A stretch of 64,000 bases of DNA from a candidate division KSB1 bacterium (GCA_034506335.1 JAPDPR010000008.1:31437-95436); one strand, 5' to 3'; shown: positions 44,834 through 54,389, counted from the stretch's first letter. Translations and numbers: made by a program. The notes: generated by a model not told the origin, from the sequence alone.

Positions 44834-45841
44834 ATGCTCAATGTTAGTGTGATTGGCGTTGGCTATTGGGGGCCGAACCTGGTGCGCAACTTCGCAGCAA
44901 ACCCCCGAGCCAGGGTTGTCAGCTGCTGCGACTTGGCCCAGAATCGTCTTGACCTCATTCGTCGCACTTACCCCTCGATTGAGACGACCACGGACTATCG
45001 GGCCGTTCTCAAAGACACCAAGACGGATCTGGTGGTGCTGTGCACCCCGGTTTCCACGCATTTCGAGATCGCCCGCGCCGCTCTTCTTGCCGGCAAGCAC
45101 GTGCTCATCGAAAAACCGATGACTTCTACCACTGCAGAAGCAGAAGAGCTGGTAGAACTGGCGGCCCGCAAGCAGTTGAAACTCTTCGTGGACCACACCT
45201 TCATCTACACCGGCGCGGTGCGAAGGATCAAGGAGCTGATAGACAACGGCGAGCTGGGCAAGCTCTACTACTTCGATTCAGTACGCGTGAACCTGGGGCT
45301 TTTCCAGCACGATGTGAACGTGCTTTGGGACTTGGCGCCGCACGACGTGTCAATCATGCACCACCTGCTCCCCGGCAAGCCCGAAAGTGTGGTCGCCACC
45401 GGTATCGACAACTTTGGCAACGGGCTGGAGAATGTGGCTTATCTGACGGTCTACTACCCCGACCACCTGATCGCCCACGTACATACCAATTGGCTCTCGC
45501 CGGTCAAGATTCGGCAGACGCTCCTAGCAGGGAGCAAGAGGATGGTCGTGTGGGACGACAACCAGCCCAGCGAGAAGGTACGCATCTACGACAAGGGTGT
45601 GGACGTTGTGCAGAGCGCCGACGACGTCTACCACATGTTGGTGCAGTATCGAACTGGCGACATGTATTGTCCCAAGATCGACAGCCGTGAAGCCCTTGCC
45701 GTTGAGGTGGAACGGATCATCGACTGTCTGGAAAAGGGCACCGACGGCGTGGTCGGCGGAGAAGATGGCTTGATGGTAGTGCGCATCCTGGAGGCAGCAC
45801 AGCAGTCAGTGAAGGCCAGAGGGAAGGAAGTGAGAATATGA
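44834..45841 (+). CDS. Gfo/Idh/MocA oxidoreductase, WbpB/WlbA-like
   Basis: 335 aa. NAD-binding 'VSVIGVGYWGPNLVRNF' at the N-terminus, then 'CTPVSTHFEIARAALLAGKH' and the catalytic-type 'IEKPMTST'. In the WbpB/WlbA subgroup the enzyme oxidises C3 of UDP-GlcNAc uronic acid. The next two genes (acetyltransferase, aminotransferase) complete that set, so this assignment rests on both sequence and neighbours. The UDP-GlcNAc 6-dehydrogenase is not in the window. GAGGAGG precedes the ATG. Translation overlaps the next gene (ATGA). Confidence 0.9.
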   Translation: MLNVSVIGVGYWGPNLVRNFAANPRARVVSCCDLAQNRLDLIRRTYPSIETTTDYRAVLKDTKTDLVVLCTPVSTHFEIARAALLAGKHVLIEKPMTSTTAEAEELVELAARKQLKLFVDHTFIYTGAVRRIKELIDNGELGKLYYFDSVRVNLGLFQHDVNVLWDLAPHDVSIMHHLLPGKPESVVATGIDNFGNGLENVAYLTVYYPDHLIAHVHTNWLSPVKIRQTLLAGSKRMVVWDDNQPSEKVRIYDKGVDVVQSADDVYHMLVQYRTGDMYCPKIDSREALAVEVERIIDCLEKGTDGVVGGEDGLMVVRILEAAQQSVKARGKEVRI

Positions 45842-46320
45842 GACACAGCCTGATCGCTGACAGCGTCAAGCTGGGAAAAGACGTCAAGATTTACGACTTT
45901 GTCAATCTCTATGGCTGCGAGATCGGGGATGGCACTAAGATTGGCACATTTGTAGAGATTCAAAAGGGCGCCAAGGTGGGCAGGAACTGTAAGATCTCCA
46001 GTCACACGTTTATTTGCGAGGGGGTGACCATCGAAGACAATTGCTTTATCGGCCACGGGGTGGTTTTCATCAACGATCGCTACCCCAGGGCCACCACGCC
46101 TGAGGGAGCACTGCAATCGGAGCAGGACTGGGTGGTGGTGCCCACCGTGGTGAAGAGAGGTGCTTCCATCGGCTCCAATGCCACGATCCTGTGCGGTGTG
46201 ACCATAGGCGAGAATGCCATAGTAGGAGCAGGTAGTGTGGTCACGCGAAACGTACCACCGAACACCATCGTCGCCGGACATCCAGCGCGCGTGCTGCGTC
46301 GAATCAACCAGGAGGAGTAA
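45838..46320 (+). CDS. Hexapeptide N-acetyltransferase, WbpD/WlbB-like
   Basis: 160 aa left-handed beta-helix: hexapeptide turns such as 'IGTFVEIQKGAKVGRNCKIS' and 'ENAIVGAGSVVTRNVPPNTI', ending 'AGHPARVLRRI'. The WbpD family acetylates the C3 amino group of UDP-GlcNAc3NA using acetyl-CoA. It starts inside the stop of the oxidoreductase gene (ATGA overlap), so the two are translationally coupled. Confidence 0.9.
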   Translation: MRHSLIADSVKLGKDVKIYDFVNLYGCEIGDGTKIGTFVEIQKGAKVGRNCKISSHTFICEGVTIEDNCFIGHGVVFINDRYPRATTPEGALQSEQDWVVVPTVVKRGASIGSNATILCGVTIGENAIVGAGSVVTRNVPPNTIVAGHPARVLRRINQEE

Positions 46321-46324
46321 GAAG

Positions 46325-47458
46325 ATGAAGGTACCGTTTCTTGACCTCAAGGCTCAATACCGGGCTATCGGTGAGGAAGTCAGGGAGGCGGTGCAGCAGG
46401 TAATGGAGCAGACTGCGTTTGCAGGGGGACCATTTGTGGAAAAGTTTGAGAAGGAGTTTGCCGCCTTCTGTGGCTGTGACTATGCCATGGGTGTAAGCAG
46501 TGGCACGTCTGCCCTCTGGCTTGCTCTCCGTGCGATAGAGGTGGGTCCGGGCGACGAGGTCATCACGGTACCCAATAGCTTCATTGCTACTGCTGAGGCG
46601 ATTTCCTTCTGTGGGGCGCGTCCGGTGTTCGTGGATGTGGACGAGCGTACCTACACGATGAATCCTGCCTTACTGGAGCAGGCCATCACCGAGCGGACCA
46701 AGGCGATTATTCCGGTGCACCTTTTCGGGCAGACGGCCGACATGGACCCGATCATGGAGATTGCCCGCGCCCACAGTCTGTATGTAATTGAGGATGCCTG
46801 CCAGGCCCATGGGGCAGAATACAAAGGGCGCATGGCGGGTTCCATCGGCGATGCCGGCTGCTTCAGCTTCTATCCAGGCAAGAACCTGGGTGCGTACGGC
46901 GAAGCCGGCGCGGTGACCACCAACAACGCGGCGATTGCGGAGCGCATCCGCATGTTGCGGGACCATGGACAGGAGAAGAAGTACTTCCACCGTCTCTTGG
47001 GGTGGAACGACCGCATGGATGGCATACAGGCGGCGGTGCTCAGCGTCAAGTTGCGCCATCTGCCAGAGTGGAACAGGGCGCGGCGTCAACACGCGGCCCT
47101 GTACGAGCGCATGCTGGGCGGCTCGCCTGCTGTGACCACCCCGTTTGAGGCGCCCTATGGCCGGCACGTCTACCATGTGTATGCCATTCGCACCGAGCAG
47201 CGCGACGCGCTCATGGAGCATCTTGCCAAGCGGGATATCCATTGCGGCATCCACTACCCTGTGCCGATCCACTTGCAGGACGCCTACCGCTCTCTCGGTT
47301 TGCGAGAGGGGAGCTTCCCGGTAGCAGAACAATGCGCTCGTGAGTTCCTTTCTTTGCCCATGTATCCCGAGCTCACCCGTGAACAAATCGAGCATGTGGC
47401 CAGGGCTATCGAGCTGTTCGTGATGAAAGAAGCCGTGCGCTATGCCATTGCTGTGTGA
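46325..47458 (+). CDS. DegT/DnrJ/EryC1 aminotransferase, WbpE-like
   Basis: About 377 aa. N-terminal 'VPFLDLKAQYRAIGEEVREA', PLP Lys in 'FSFYPGKNLGAYGEAGAVTT', and substrate loop 'DVDERTYTMNPALLEQAI'. WbpE-like members transaminate UDP-3-keto-GlcNAcA. With the two preceding genes it makes UDP-2,3-diacetamido-2,3-dideoxy-glucuronate or a close relative, a component of surface polysaccharides. The ATG at 46325 has GGAGGAG upstream. A reading from 46235 lies within the previous gene. Confidence 0.92.
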   Translation: MKVPFLDLKAQYRAIGEEVREAVQQVMEQTAFAGGPFVEKFEKEFAAFCGCDYAMGVSSGTSALWLALRAIEVGPGDEVITVPNSFIATAEAISFCGARPVFVDVDERTYTMNPALLEQAITERTKAIIPVHLFGQTADMDPIMEIARAHSLYVIEDACQAHGAEYKGRMAGSIGDAGCFSFYPGKNLGAYGEAGAVTTNNAAIAERIRMLRDHGQEKKYFHRLLGWNDRMDGIQAAVLSVKLRHLPEWNRARRQHAALYERMLGGSPAVTTPFEAPYGRHVYHVYAIRTEQRDALMEHLAKRDIHCGIHYPVPIHLQDAYRSLGLREGSFPVAEQCAREFLSLPMYPELTREQIEHVARAIELFVMKEAVRYAIAV

Positions 47459-47520
47459 TGGGAGTCAGAGGCAAGCGATAATGAACGACAGAAACGTGAA
47501 AATGGCTAAGGACCACAGAG

Positions 47521-48648
47521 GTGGATGCCCGCGAATATGACCGGCCGGGTCGGCCGATTTGGATCGACATGGACAATTCGCCGCACGTAGTGCTCTTTGC
47601 GCCGCTGGTCAAAGAGCTGGAGCGAAGGGGCTTTCGGGTAGTGATTACCGTGCGCGATTGCTTTCAAGTGTGCGGCTTGGCCGATCGCGCTGGGCTGCCC
47701 TATCGGAAAGTGGGTCGACACTATGGTCGGCACAAGAGCCTGAAGCTCCTTGGCTTGTTCGTGCGTGCGCTGCAGTTAGTGCCCCATGCGCTTCGCGCTA
47801 GACCGGCCCTGGCCCTGTCGCATGGGTCACGCTCGCAGATGCTGGTGGCTGCGGCCCTGCGGATGCCCTGGGTGGTGATGGTCGACTACGAGCACGTTCA
47901 GCTTTTGCCCTTCGTCCGCGCGACCATGATATTAGTACCAGAAATGGTGCCGAAGGCCGCGCTGCGCAAATACGCGCGCCGGGTCTGCTCTTACCCAGGG
48001 ATAAAGGAGGACCTCTACGTTCCCTTTTTCACGCCGGACCCCGGGTTGCGCAAAGAGCTGGGAGTGGGGGAAGATGACGTGCTGGCGATTGTCCGCCCCC
48101 CAGCCACCGAGGCTCACTACCACAACCCGGCGGCGGAAGGACTTTTTGACGCTGTCATTGAGTTTCTTGGTGGCTTTAGCTCAGTGAAGACAGTGGTTCT
48201 GGCGCGAAGTGATGAGCAGGCCAGGCAGGTTAGAAAGTCCTGGCCGGACTTGATTGCATGTGGTCGACTGATGGTGCCCGAGGAAGTCTTGGATGGTCTC
48301 AACTTGATCTGGAACGCAGACCTGGTCGTGAGCGGCGGCGGCACGATGAACCGGGAGGCAGCAGCATTGGGAGTGCCTGTGTACAGCATCTTCCGAGGCA
48401 AGATCGGTGCAGTGGACCGATACCTGGCTGAACATGGACGACTGGTGTTGCTCAACGACGAGGCCGACGTTCGTTCGAAGGTGGCTGTCGAGCGCCGCCA
48501 AGTCGGCCCTGTGCCCAGGTGTGCAAGCCCGAGTCTTGTCCACAGAGTTGTGGACGAGGTATTGTCGGTAATCGGCATGGGGACCCACGGTGGCTCTGCC
48601 GCGAGGCCCGCGGTGGAGGGGGCAACCTGCAAGGAGAGTGCACGATGA
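47521..48648 (+). CDS. DUF354 protein (GT-B-like)
   Basis: 375 aa. 'RPIWIDMDNSPHVVLFAPLV' is the diagnostic N-terminal motif of DUF354, and the C-terminal half has a GT-B-like UDP-binding pattern ('DLVVSGGGTMNREAAALGVP'). The fold resembles UDP-GlcNAc 2-epimerase and MurG, and members cluster with polysaccharide genes. No activity is proven. GTG start with AAGGA upstream; the gene overlaps wzx by 4 nt. Candidate functions are a glycosyltransferase or an epimerase. Confidence 0.85.
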   Translation: MDAREYDRPGRPIWIDMDNSPHVVLFAPLVKELERRGFRVVITVRDCFQVCGLADRAGLPYRKVGRHYGRHKSLKLLGLFVRALQLVPHALRARPALALSHGSRSQMLVAAALRMPWVVMVDYEHVQLLPFVRATMILVPEMVPKAALRKYARRVCSYPGIKEDLYVPFFTPDPGLRKELGVGEDDVLAIVRPPATEAHYHNPAAEGLFDAVIEFLGGFSSVKTVVLARSDEQARQVRKSWPDLIACGRLMVPEEVLDGLNLIWNADLVVSGGGTMNREAAALGVPVYSIFRGKIGAVDRYLAEHGRLVLLNDEADVRSKVAVERRQVGPVPRCASPSLVHRVVDEVLSVIGMGTHGGSAARPAVEGATCKESAR

Positions 48649-50090
48649 AGCTGCGGGCCCTGGCCAAAGAGACGGTGATCTATGCCGTTGGCAACACCGC
48701 GCTGCGCGCGGGAGCGTTCCTCCTCATCCCGCTCTACACGCATACACTGAACATTCGGGATTATGGGGTGCTGGCCACTTTGCTCCTGACGATGCAGATT
48801 CTCGGGATCCTTATGGGCCTCGGGGTCAGGACAGCTTTTGTGCGCTTTTGCGCCGAGTACGCGGAAGCAGGGAAATTGGGACGTCTCCTGGGCAGCGCCT
48901 ACGCCTTGGTCTTGGCGGGGGGAGTTGCGGTGACCGCTGTGGCGATAAGTGTGATGCGTCCTCTGTTCGCGGCCGTGCTCCACACAGCGGAGCCAGGTTT
49001 CCTGGTCTTTCTGACGTGTATGGCAGCCCTGGCGCAAACGTTGTGGATGCTCACCGTCTCGTATTTTCGCGCGCGCAACAAGGGTGTGCAATTTGTGGTG
49101 TTGAACGGTGCAGTTTTTGTGCTCCTGGCCTCGAGCAGTGCAGCGCTGCTTCTCCAGCTCCGTATGGGACTGCAAGGCGTCATCGCCGCGTATATCGGGA
49201 GTTATGGGCTCATGTGGGTGGTGGTCAGTGTGGCCATCGCCATGAGAACCGGTCTGGCGGTCGAGCGGAGCACTATGCGCAGGCTGGTCCGGTTCGGATT
49301 CCCGTTGATCTTCTCCATGTCCGGGGACATAGCAATCGATGGCTCTGCCCTTTACGCGATGAGCCTTTTCGCCGGACTTGACCAGGTGGCGGTTTACTCG
49401 CTGGGCTACAAAATAGCTCAAATCGCGGTGATTACTCTCATTCTGCCTTTCCAACTCGCATACGAACCGGCGGTCTACGGGGCTGCGAATTCGCCCCTGC
49501 TGCGCCGCTTCATCGCAGAGGCACTCATTCACCTTCTGCTTGTGTTCGGCTTCGTGGCCATGGCTATCGTACTGGTGTTCAGGGACCTCATGCCGTTGAT
49601 TGCGCCACCGGAGTACGCCCGTGGCTATGACATAGTCTTTGCGCTTCTTCCTGGGGTGGCCTGCATGGGGATCCATTATGTGGGCGAGTCGCTCCTTCTC
49701 ATCCCCGGCAAAACGAAGCTGGCGGCAGGGATTGTCTGCGCGGTAACGGTGGCAGGCGTGCTCCTGAACGTGCTTCTAATCCGGGTATGGGGCATGCATG
49801 GCGCGGTGGCCGTCTATGATCTGACTCACGCTGCGATGGCGCTGTTGCTGCTGGGTGTGGGCATGCGGCACGTGCCGGTGGCCCTCCAATGGCGCCGCCT
49901 GGCAGGCAGCGTTGCGTTGCCTTTCACCGGACTGGCCGCAGTGTGGTGGCTGAGCCGGGTGAGCAGTGCGCCCCTGTTTTACGCGTTGGGTGCAGCCGCG
50001 GTGCTGATAATTCTGGGGGGTGCGAAAAAGTTTGGCGTGCTCAACGTGTCGGCCTTGCGCACACAGGAGGCGGCCAGCTATGGGAGCTGA
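48645..50090 (+). CDS. wzx: Wzx-type polysaccharide flippase
   Basis: About 481 aa with 12-14 hydrophobic segments spread along the chain. It belongs to the MOP superfamily: N-terminal 'ETVIYAVGNTALRAGAFLLI' and 'PLYTHTLNIRDYGVLATLLL', then 'FGFPLIFSMSGDIAIDGSAL'. It flips undecaprenyl-linked repeat units across the inner membrane. The ATG overlaps the DUF354 stop (ATGA) with AAGGAG upstream. A reading from 48519 was rejected because it lies within the preceding gene. Confidence 0.92.
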   Translation: MKLRALAKETVIYAVGNTALRAGAFLLIPLYTHTLNIRDYGVLATLLLTMQILGILMGLGVRTAFVRFCAEYAEAGKLGRLLGSAYALVLAGGVAVTAVAISVMRPLFAAVLHTAEPGFLVFLTCMAALAQTLWMLTVSYFRARNKGVQFVVLNGAVFVLLASSSAALLLQLRMGLQGVIAAYIGSYGLMWVVVSVAIAMRTGLAVERSTMRRLVRFGFPLIFSMSGDIAIDGSALYAMSLFAGLDQVAVYSLGYKIAQIAVITLILPFQLAYEPAVYGAANSPLLRRFIAEALIHLLLVFGFVAMAIVLVFRDLMPLIAPPEYARGYDIVFALLPGVACMGIHYVGESLLLIPGKTKLAAGIVCAVTVAGVLLNVLLIRVWGMHGAVAVYDLTHAAMALLLLGVGMRHVPVALQWRRLAGSVALPFTGLAAVWWLSRVSSAPLFYALGAAAVLIILGGAKKFGVLNVSALRTQEAASYGS

Positions 50091-51378
50091 CCAGATGAGG
50101 CGTGACATCGTGAGCAAGCCCTTGTTTCTGTTCGGGCTGGTGGTCTGGGTGAGCATCATGGTGCTCACGGGCACATACTTGCGGGTGCGCGACGTCGAAG
50201 AAGCGGCACAAGTGGACTGGCTGGTTGTCGCCCGACTTGGTGCCTGCCTCCTGGGAGCGGGCGTCGGAGTTGTCCTACTGCGGCGAGGCGAGCGCGGCGG
50301 TCCCGGTTATCTAGCAGTACTTGCTTACACAGTCGCCGCTGCGTGTTCTGCATTGTTCGCGCCTGACCCGAAGCTGGTGCTCGGCTATTGGGTGCTGCTG
50401 GTCGGTGGGCTCCTGCTTACCCTAGGGCTGATCGCATGCGCCGACGACCAGCGGCTCCTGCAGGTGGAGAGGGCGTGGCTGGTCGTCATGGTGGCTTTGC
50501 TGATCAAAGACGCACTGATTGGCGTTTTGGCGCCACAGCTCCAAGAAGCCTATGGAGTAGAGGGTCCGGTGCGCCTTGGCATGGGCGTCACACATGCGAA
50601 TGCCCTTGGTTTCGGTGCCTCGCTTGCGTTCTGGCTCACGTTTGTGCCCACGCGCTGGGCGCGCCGCTGGACTATGTGGCTGGTGCGGCTGCTGCTGGTG
50701 GCCATTGTGGTGCTGTCCTGGTCGCGCAACGCCATGACCAGCATCGTCGTCGGCGGACTTTTGCGCGCGTGGCTGTTGCAGGGTCACAGGCCTGTAGAGG
50801 GCTTTCATGTGCGCTGGACCCTCTTGGGCGGCATAGCAACAGTGGTAGTCCTGGTAGCGCTGCTTTTGACGATGAACGTAAAGCCGGTAGTAGATGCCGC
50901 CCTGGCCTTCAACCGCACTGCCTCTCTTGAGTCGGTGACGCGGTTGAGCGGCAGGGCGGAGATCTGGCCGCTGGCGGTGCGAAAAATTACCAGCGACCCA
51001 TTGCGTATGATTTTTGGCCACGGTTTTGGTACCAGCCGGCTGGTGCTTAACGATGAGCAAGAGGCCCTGGAATTCTACGCGGCCAACGCCCACAATACGC
51101 TGCTGGAGGTGGCTCTCACCACCGGACTCGTGGGCGTACTCGCATTCGCGGGCATAGTGGTCTTGTCAGCGCGGTGGCTCATCAACTACCGGGCGATGAA
51201 CGCCTGGGCCCCTCAGGACATGGCCCTGCGCGCTGCTACGGTTTTCGCCATCATCATGATCCATTCGCTCACTGAGTCAATACTAGGCACAAGGCTTGGG
51301 CCTGTGACCTTGCTGTGGGTTTTCTATTTGGCCGTCGCGGACAGGCAGCGGGACCGGGGGCGTTTGCAGAGAGGATAG
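50080..51378 (+). CDS. O-antigen polymerase/ligase-family membrane protein (Wzy-like)
   Basis: About 432 aa with roughly 11 helices. The Wzy_C-type core includes 'MGVTHANALGFGASLAFWL', 'LSWSRNAMTSIVVGGLL', 'RLSGRAEIWPLAVRKI' and 'ANAHNTLLEVALTTGLVGVL'. The first and last of these form the periplasmic loops typical of polymerases and WaaL. With a flippase and Wzz in the operon, polymerase is the likelier role. The ATG at 50080 overlaps the flippase stop by 11 nt, with AGGAGG 9 nt upstream. Confidence 0.85.
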   Translation: MGADQMRRDIVSKPLFLFGLVVWVSIMVLTGTYLRVRDVEEAAQVDWLVVARLGACLLGAGVGVVLLRRGERGGPGYLAVLAYTVAAACSALFAPDPKLVLGYWVLLVGGLLLTLGLIACADDQRLLQVERAWLVVMVALLIKDALIGVLAPQLQEAYGVEGPVRLGMGVTHANALGFGASLAFWLTFVPTRWARRWTMWLVRLLLVAIVVLSWSRNAMTSIVVGGLLRAWLLQGHRPVEGFHVRWTLLGGIATVVVLVALLLTMNVKPVVDAALAFNRTASLESVTRLSGRAEIWPLAVRKITSDPLRMIFGHGFGTSRLVLNDEQEALEFYAANAHNTLLEVALTTGLVGVLAFAGIVVLSARWLINYRAMNAWAPQDMALRAATVFAIIMIHSLTESILGTRLGPVTLLWVFYLAVADRQRDRGRLQRG

Positions 51379-51380
51379 AC

Positions 51381-52283
51381 ATGAAGGCGGTTAGAAAAGA
51401 GAGCCAGAACGGCTACGTGCTCATCACCGCTGCGCGGAACGAAGAGCTCTTCATTGAGCGGGCGATCGTGAGCGTCGCCAGGCAGACGGTGCTCCCCCTG
51501 CGGTGGATCATCGTGGACAACGGTTCCACAGACCGTACCCGGGAAGTGGTGACACGGAATCTGGCTCGGTACCCTTTCTTGCGCCTCATGGTGGTGAAGC
51601 CGTCCGGTGAGCAATTCGCGCAAAAGGTACACGCCATCAATCTGGCCTATGAGCAGCTCCGTCCCTTGCCGTTCGCGTTCGTGGGGGTATTGGACGCCGA
51701 CATCACCGTGGAGCCACGTTACTACGAGCAGCTCCTGGCTCTGTTTGGCCAGATGCCGCGGTTGGGCATTGCCGGCGGGACCATTCTGGAACCGACCAGG
51801 GGTGCCTTTCGCGCACGTTATGGCAACGCGCCGGACTATGTGGCCGGCGCAGTGCAGATGTTCAGGCGGCGGTGCTTTGAGGCCATCGGCGGGTACATGC
51901 CTCTTCCTTTTGCGCATGAGGATACTGTTGCCAGCGAAATGGCGCGTATGCGAGGGTGGGAGGTCGTGTCTTTTCCACATCTCCAGGCCTGGCACCATCG
52001 TCAATCCGGGACTGGCCATGGACGGCTGTTACGTGCCCGTTTCTGCCAGGGTCAAGCGGACTATGCCGTGGGTTACCACCCGCTCTTCGAACTCGTCAAA
52101 TTCGCACGTCGTTTGAACGAAGTACCGTGGCTTGTGGGGAGCACGCTGCGCTTGAGCGGCTATCTCTGGGCGGCTTTGCGAAGGATGCAGCGGCCTGTGG
52201 ACCGCCAATTTGTGGCCCATTTGCGAGCAAGGCAAATGGCGCGCGTCACTCAACTGTTGCGGAGAAGGGCCCTCTATGCCTAA
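51381..52283 (+). CDS. Family 2 glycosyltransferase
   Basis: About 300 aa GT-A fold. 'VLITAARNEELFIERAIVSV' nucleotide-binding start, 'IIVDNGSTDRTREVV', DxD-type 'GVLDADITVEPRYY', and an acceptor block 'HEDTVASEMARMRGWEVVSF'. It is cytoplasmic and should add a sugar to the lipid-linked repeat unit. It begins 2 bp after the polymerase stop with GAGAGG upstream. Confidence 0.9.
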   Translation: MKAVRKESQNGYVLITAARNEELFIERAIVSVARQTVLPLRWIIVDNGSTDRTREVVTRNLARYPFLRLMVVKPSGEQFAQKVHAINLAYEQLRPLPFAFVGVLDADITVEPRYYEQLLALFGQMPRLGIAGGTILEPTRGAFRARYGNAPDYVAGAVQMFRRRCFEAIGGYMPLPFAHEDTVASEMARMRGWEVVSFPHLQAWHHRQSGTGHGRLLRARFCQGQADYAVGYHPLFELVKFARRLNEVPWLVGSTLRLSGYLWAALRRMQRPVDRQFVAHLRARQMARVTQLLRRRALYA

Positions 52284-53196
52284 ACGACTCTTCCGATTGT
52301 TTGTCAGCGCTGCTGTGTGGGTCTTGGACAGCATAGTCGACGGGGTGCGCACGCTACTCGGCGTATCCACGTCAAGCCGCTGGGTAGTCTTGTACTATCA
52401 CACTGTGACGGCCCAGGGAGCTGGCGCATTCGCCCGCCAGATGGAGATGGCTCTTCGCTGCGCACTGCCTGTCCCTGCCGACGCGACCGTTTTGCCCTCA
52501 GGGAAGCGGTGCTTTTCTGTCACGTTTGACGACGCCCTGGTCGTTTCTGCGGAACATGCCCTCCCGGTGCTGCGGGCACGCGGTATTCCTGCTGCGGTGT
52601 TTGTGCCTACGGGCTTTCTTGGGCGCACTGCCGGATGGGAGATGGTACGGGGCTGTAGCGAAGAGGCCCAAAGGGTCATGAGTGAGGCAGAACTGCTTCA
52701 GCTTGATGCCCAGCTTGTGAGCCTGGGTTCGCATTCTGTCACCCATCCCTGCCTGTCGACCTTGCCCGCAACAGAGTTGGAGCGCGAGCTCACCGACTCG
52801 CGGAGCGCGCTGGAGGCCATGACTGGACGGGAAGTCACAATGTTCAGCTTTCCTTATGGCGACTATGACGCTCGGGTGTGCGCTGCCTTGCACAAGACGG
52901 GCTACACGCGGGCGTTTTCCATCACCCCGACGTTGGTGACCAGCGAGCAGGTACCACTTGTCGTTGGTAGGGTGAAAGTGGATCCCAGCGACTGGCCGAT
53001 AGAGTTCTTTCTGAAAATTCGCGGTGCCTACCGGTGGCTTGCCTGTGCCAGCCGGACAAAGGCCCATTTTGTTCCGAGGAAGATCAATGGCCGGATAGTT
53101 GCGCCCCGGGCGTCCTCTTGGCCGGCAGCCCGTGGCAAGTGCAGAATGGTGGGGCGCATGACCGGTGAGACGATTGAGCAAGGAGCTTCGCAATGA
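52276..53196 (+). CDS. NodB-type polysaccharide deacetylase
   Basis: About 306 aa. The metal-binding motif is present: 'FSVTFDDALVV' (two Asp; the usual Gly after DD is Ala) and 'LGSHSVTHPCLSTL' (His-X3-His), with 'FSFPYGDYDARV' as motif 3. An N-terminal hydrophobic stretch ('LFVSAAVWVLDSIV') may anchor it. It likely removes N- or O-acetyl groups from the polysaccharide. It overlaps both neighbours by a few nt. Confidence 0.85.
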   Translation: MPKRLFRLFVSAAVWVLDSIVDGVRTLLGVSTSSRWVVLYYHTVTAQGAGAFARQMEMALRCALPVPADATVLPSGKRCFSVTFDDALVVSAEHALPVLRARGIPAAVFVPTGFLGRTAGWEMVRGCSEEAQRVMSEAELLQLDAQLVSLGSHSVTHPCLSTLPATELERELTDSRSALEAMTGREVTMFSFPYGDYDARVCAALHKTGYTRAFSITPTLVTSEQVPLVVGRVKVDPSDWPIEFFLKIRGAYRWLACASRTKAHFVPRKINGRIVAPRASSWPAARGKCRMVGRMTGETIEQGASQ

Positions 53197-54389
53197 GTGG
53201 ACCTCGCAGGTTGTCGGCACGTTATGCGGTGTCGGTATGTCCTCTTCGAAGGCACGAGTGGGATGCGGTGGTGGCCGATTTCGCTGACCTCACGGTGTAT
53301 CAGACTTGGGCCTATGGCGCGGTGCGCTGGGGCGAGCAGAACATCACCCACCTTCTGCTGCGGCGCTCCGGCAAGATAGTGGCGGCAGCACAGGCACGCC
53401 TATTTCGCGCACCCATGCTCGGCCTCGGCGTTGCCTACGTGCGTTATGGTCCTCTGTTTCGCAACGGCGCAACCGAGGAAACGTTGGAGACCTTTCGGCA
53501 GGCAGTGCGAGCTCTGCGCAATGAGTTCGTGTGCGCCCGGAGGTTGATCTTGCGCCTGAACGTGAATCTTTGGTCTCTGGGCAATCCAGAACCGTACAAA
53601 AGGGTACTTGTGGATGAGGGTTTTCGCCCGGCGCCGTTCATTCCCCCACTGCGGACGCTGGTGGTGGACCTTCGGCCGACGCTCGAGGAGTTGCGCGCCA
53701 ATCTCCTCCAGAGGTGGCGCAACAACCTCAACCAGGCAGAAAGACGTTTCGGTGTTGCTGTCAGGTCCGGAACTAGCGCTGAGTTTTTTTCGGAGTTCAT
53801 GAAGGTTTACCGCACCATGGTGGAGGCAAAGGGCTTTGCTACTTTCACCAGAGTCGAGGAGTTTGCGGCCATGCAGGAACTCCTGGCGCCGGAACAGAAG
53901 CAGCTGGTCGTGCTCGGTCACACAGCTGGACGGGTCGTAGCCGGCGCCGTCCTGTCGTGGACGGGAGAGAAGGGCATCATGCTTCTGGCGGCAAGCAACC
54001 AGGAGGGGCGGGCTACCCGTGCCTCTTTTGCCGTGCAGTGGCACGCCTTAGAACAGCTGAAGGCTCGTGGCTGCAAATGGTATGACTTGGGGGGCATCGA
54101 CCCCGTGACCAACCCGGGTGGATACCACTTCAAACAGGGGTTGGCGGGCAAATTGGGCGAGGAAGCGGTTTATCTTGGGCAGTTCGAGAGCTGTCCGGAC
54201 ATGCTTCGCGCTACGGCCTTGGGAGCAGTGCAGGCCCTGCAAACCACCTACCGTCGCACCAGGTTAGCTCTGAGTGCACTGCACTCGCGCCGGGCCTTGC
54301 GACGAGCGGCGCGCGCAGGCGCCACAAAGCCTGAGGAAAGCACTACCGTTGCCCTGGAGGCAGCGGACCTAACAAGGGGCCAGAAATGA
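53193..54389 (+). CDS. FemAB/GNAT-like aminoacyl- or acyltransferase
   Basis: 398 aa. The double-GNAT fold of FemAB relatives shows 'TVYQTWAYGAVRWGEQNITH' at the N-terminus and the C-terminal signature 'KWYDLGGIDPVTNPGGYHFK'. Gram-positive FemABX use aminoacyl-tRNA to build peptidoglycan bridges. Relatives in Gram-negative exopolysaccharide loci have unknown acceptors, so amino-acylation of a repeat unit is only a guess. ATGA overlap with the deacetylase. Confidence 0.78.
   Translation: MSGPRRLSARYAVSVCPLRRHEWDAVVADFADLTVYQTWAYGAVRWGEQNITHLLLRRSGKIVAAAQARLFRAPMLGLGVAYVRYGPLFRNGATEETLETFRQAVRALRNEFVCARRLILRLNVNLWSLGNPEPYKRVLVDEGFRPAPFIPPLRTLVVDLRPTLEELRANLLQRWRNNLNQAERRFGVAVRSGTSAEFFSEFMKVYRTMVEAKGFATFTRVEEFAAMQELLAPEQKQLVVLGHTAGRVVAGAVLSWTGEKGIMLLAASNQEGRATRASFAVQWHALEQLKARGCKWYDLGGIDPVTNPGGYHFKQGLAGKLGEEAVYLGQFESCPDMLRATALGAVQALQTTYRRTRLALSALHSRRALRRAARAGATKPEESTTVALEAADLTRGQK

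Noticed and set aside
48117..49676. 519-codon minus-strand open frame opposite DUF354 and wzx
   Set aside because: It has no domain pattern, is rich in His/Gln/Arg typical of antisense frames, and is fully covered by two well-supported plus-strand genes.
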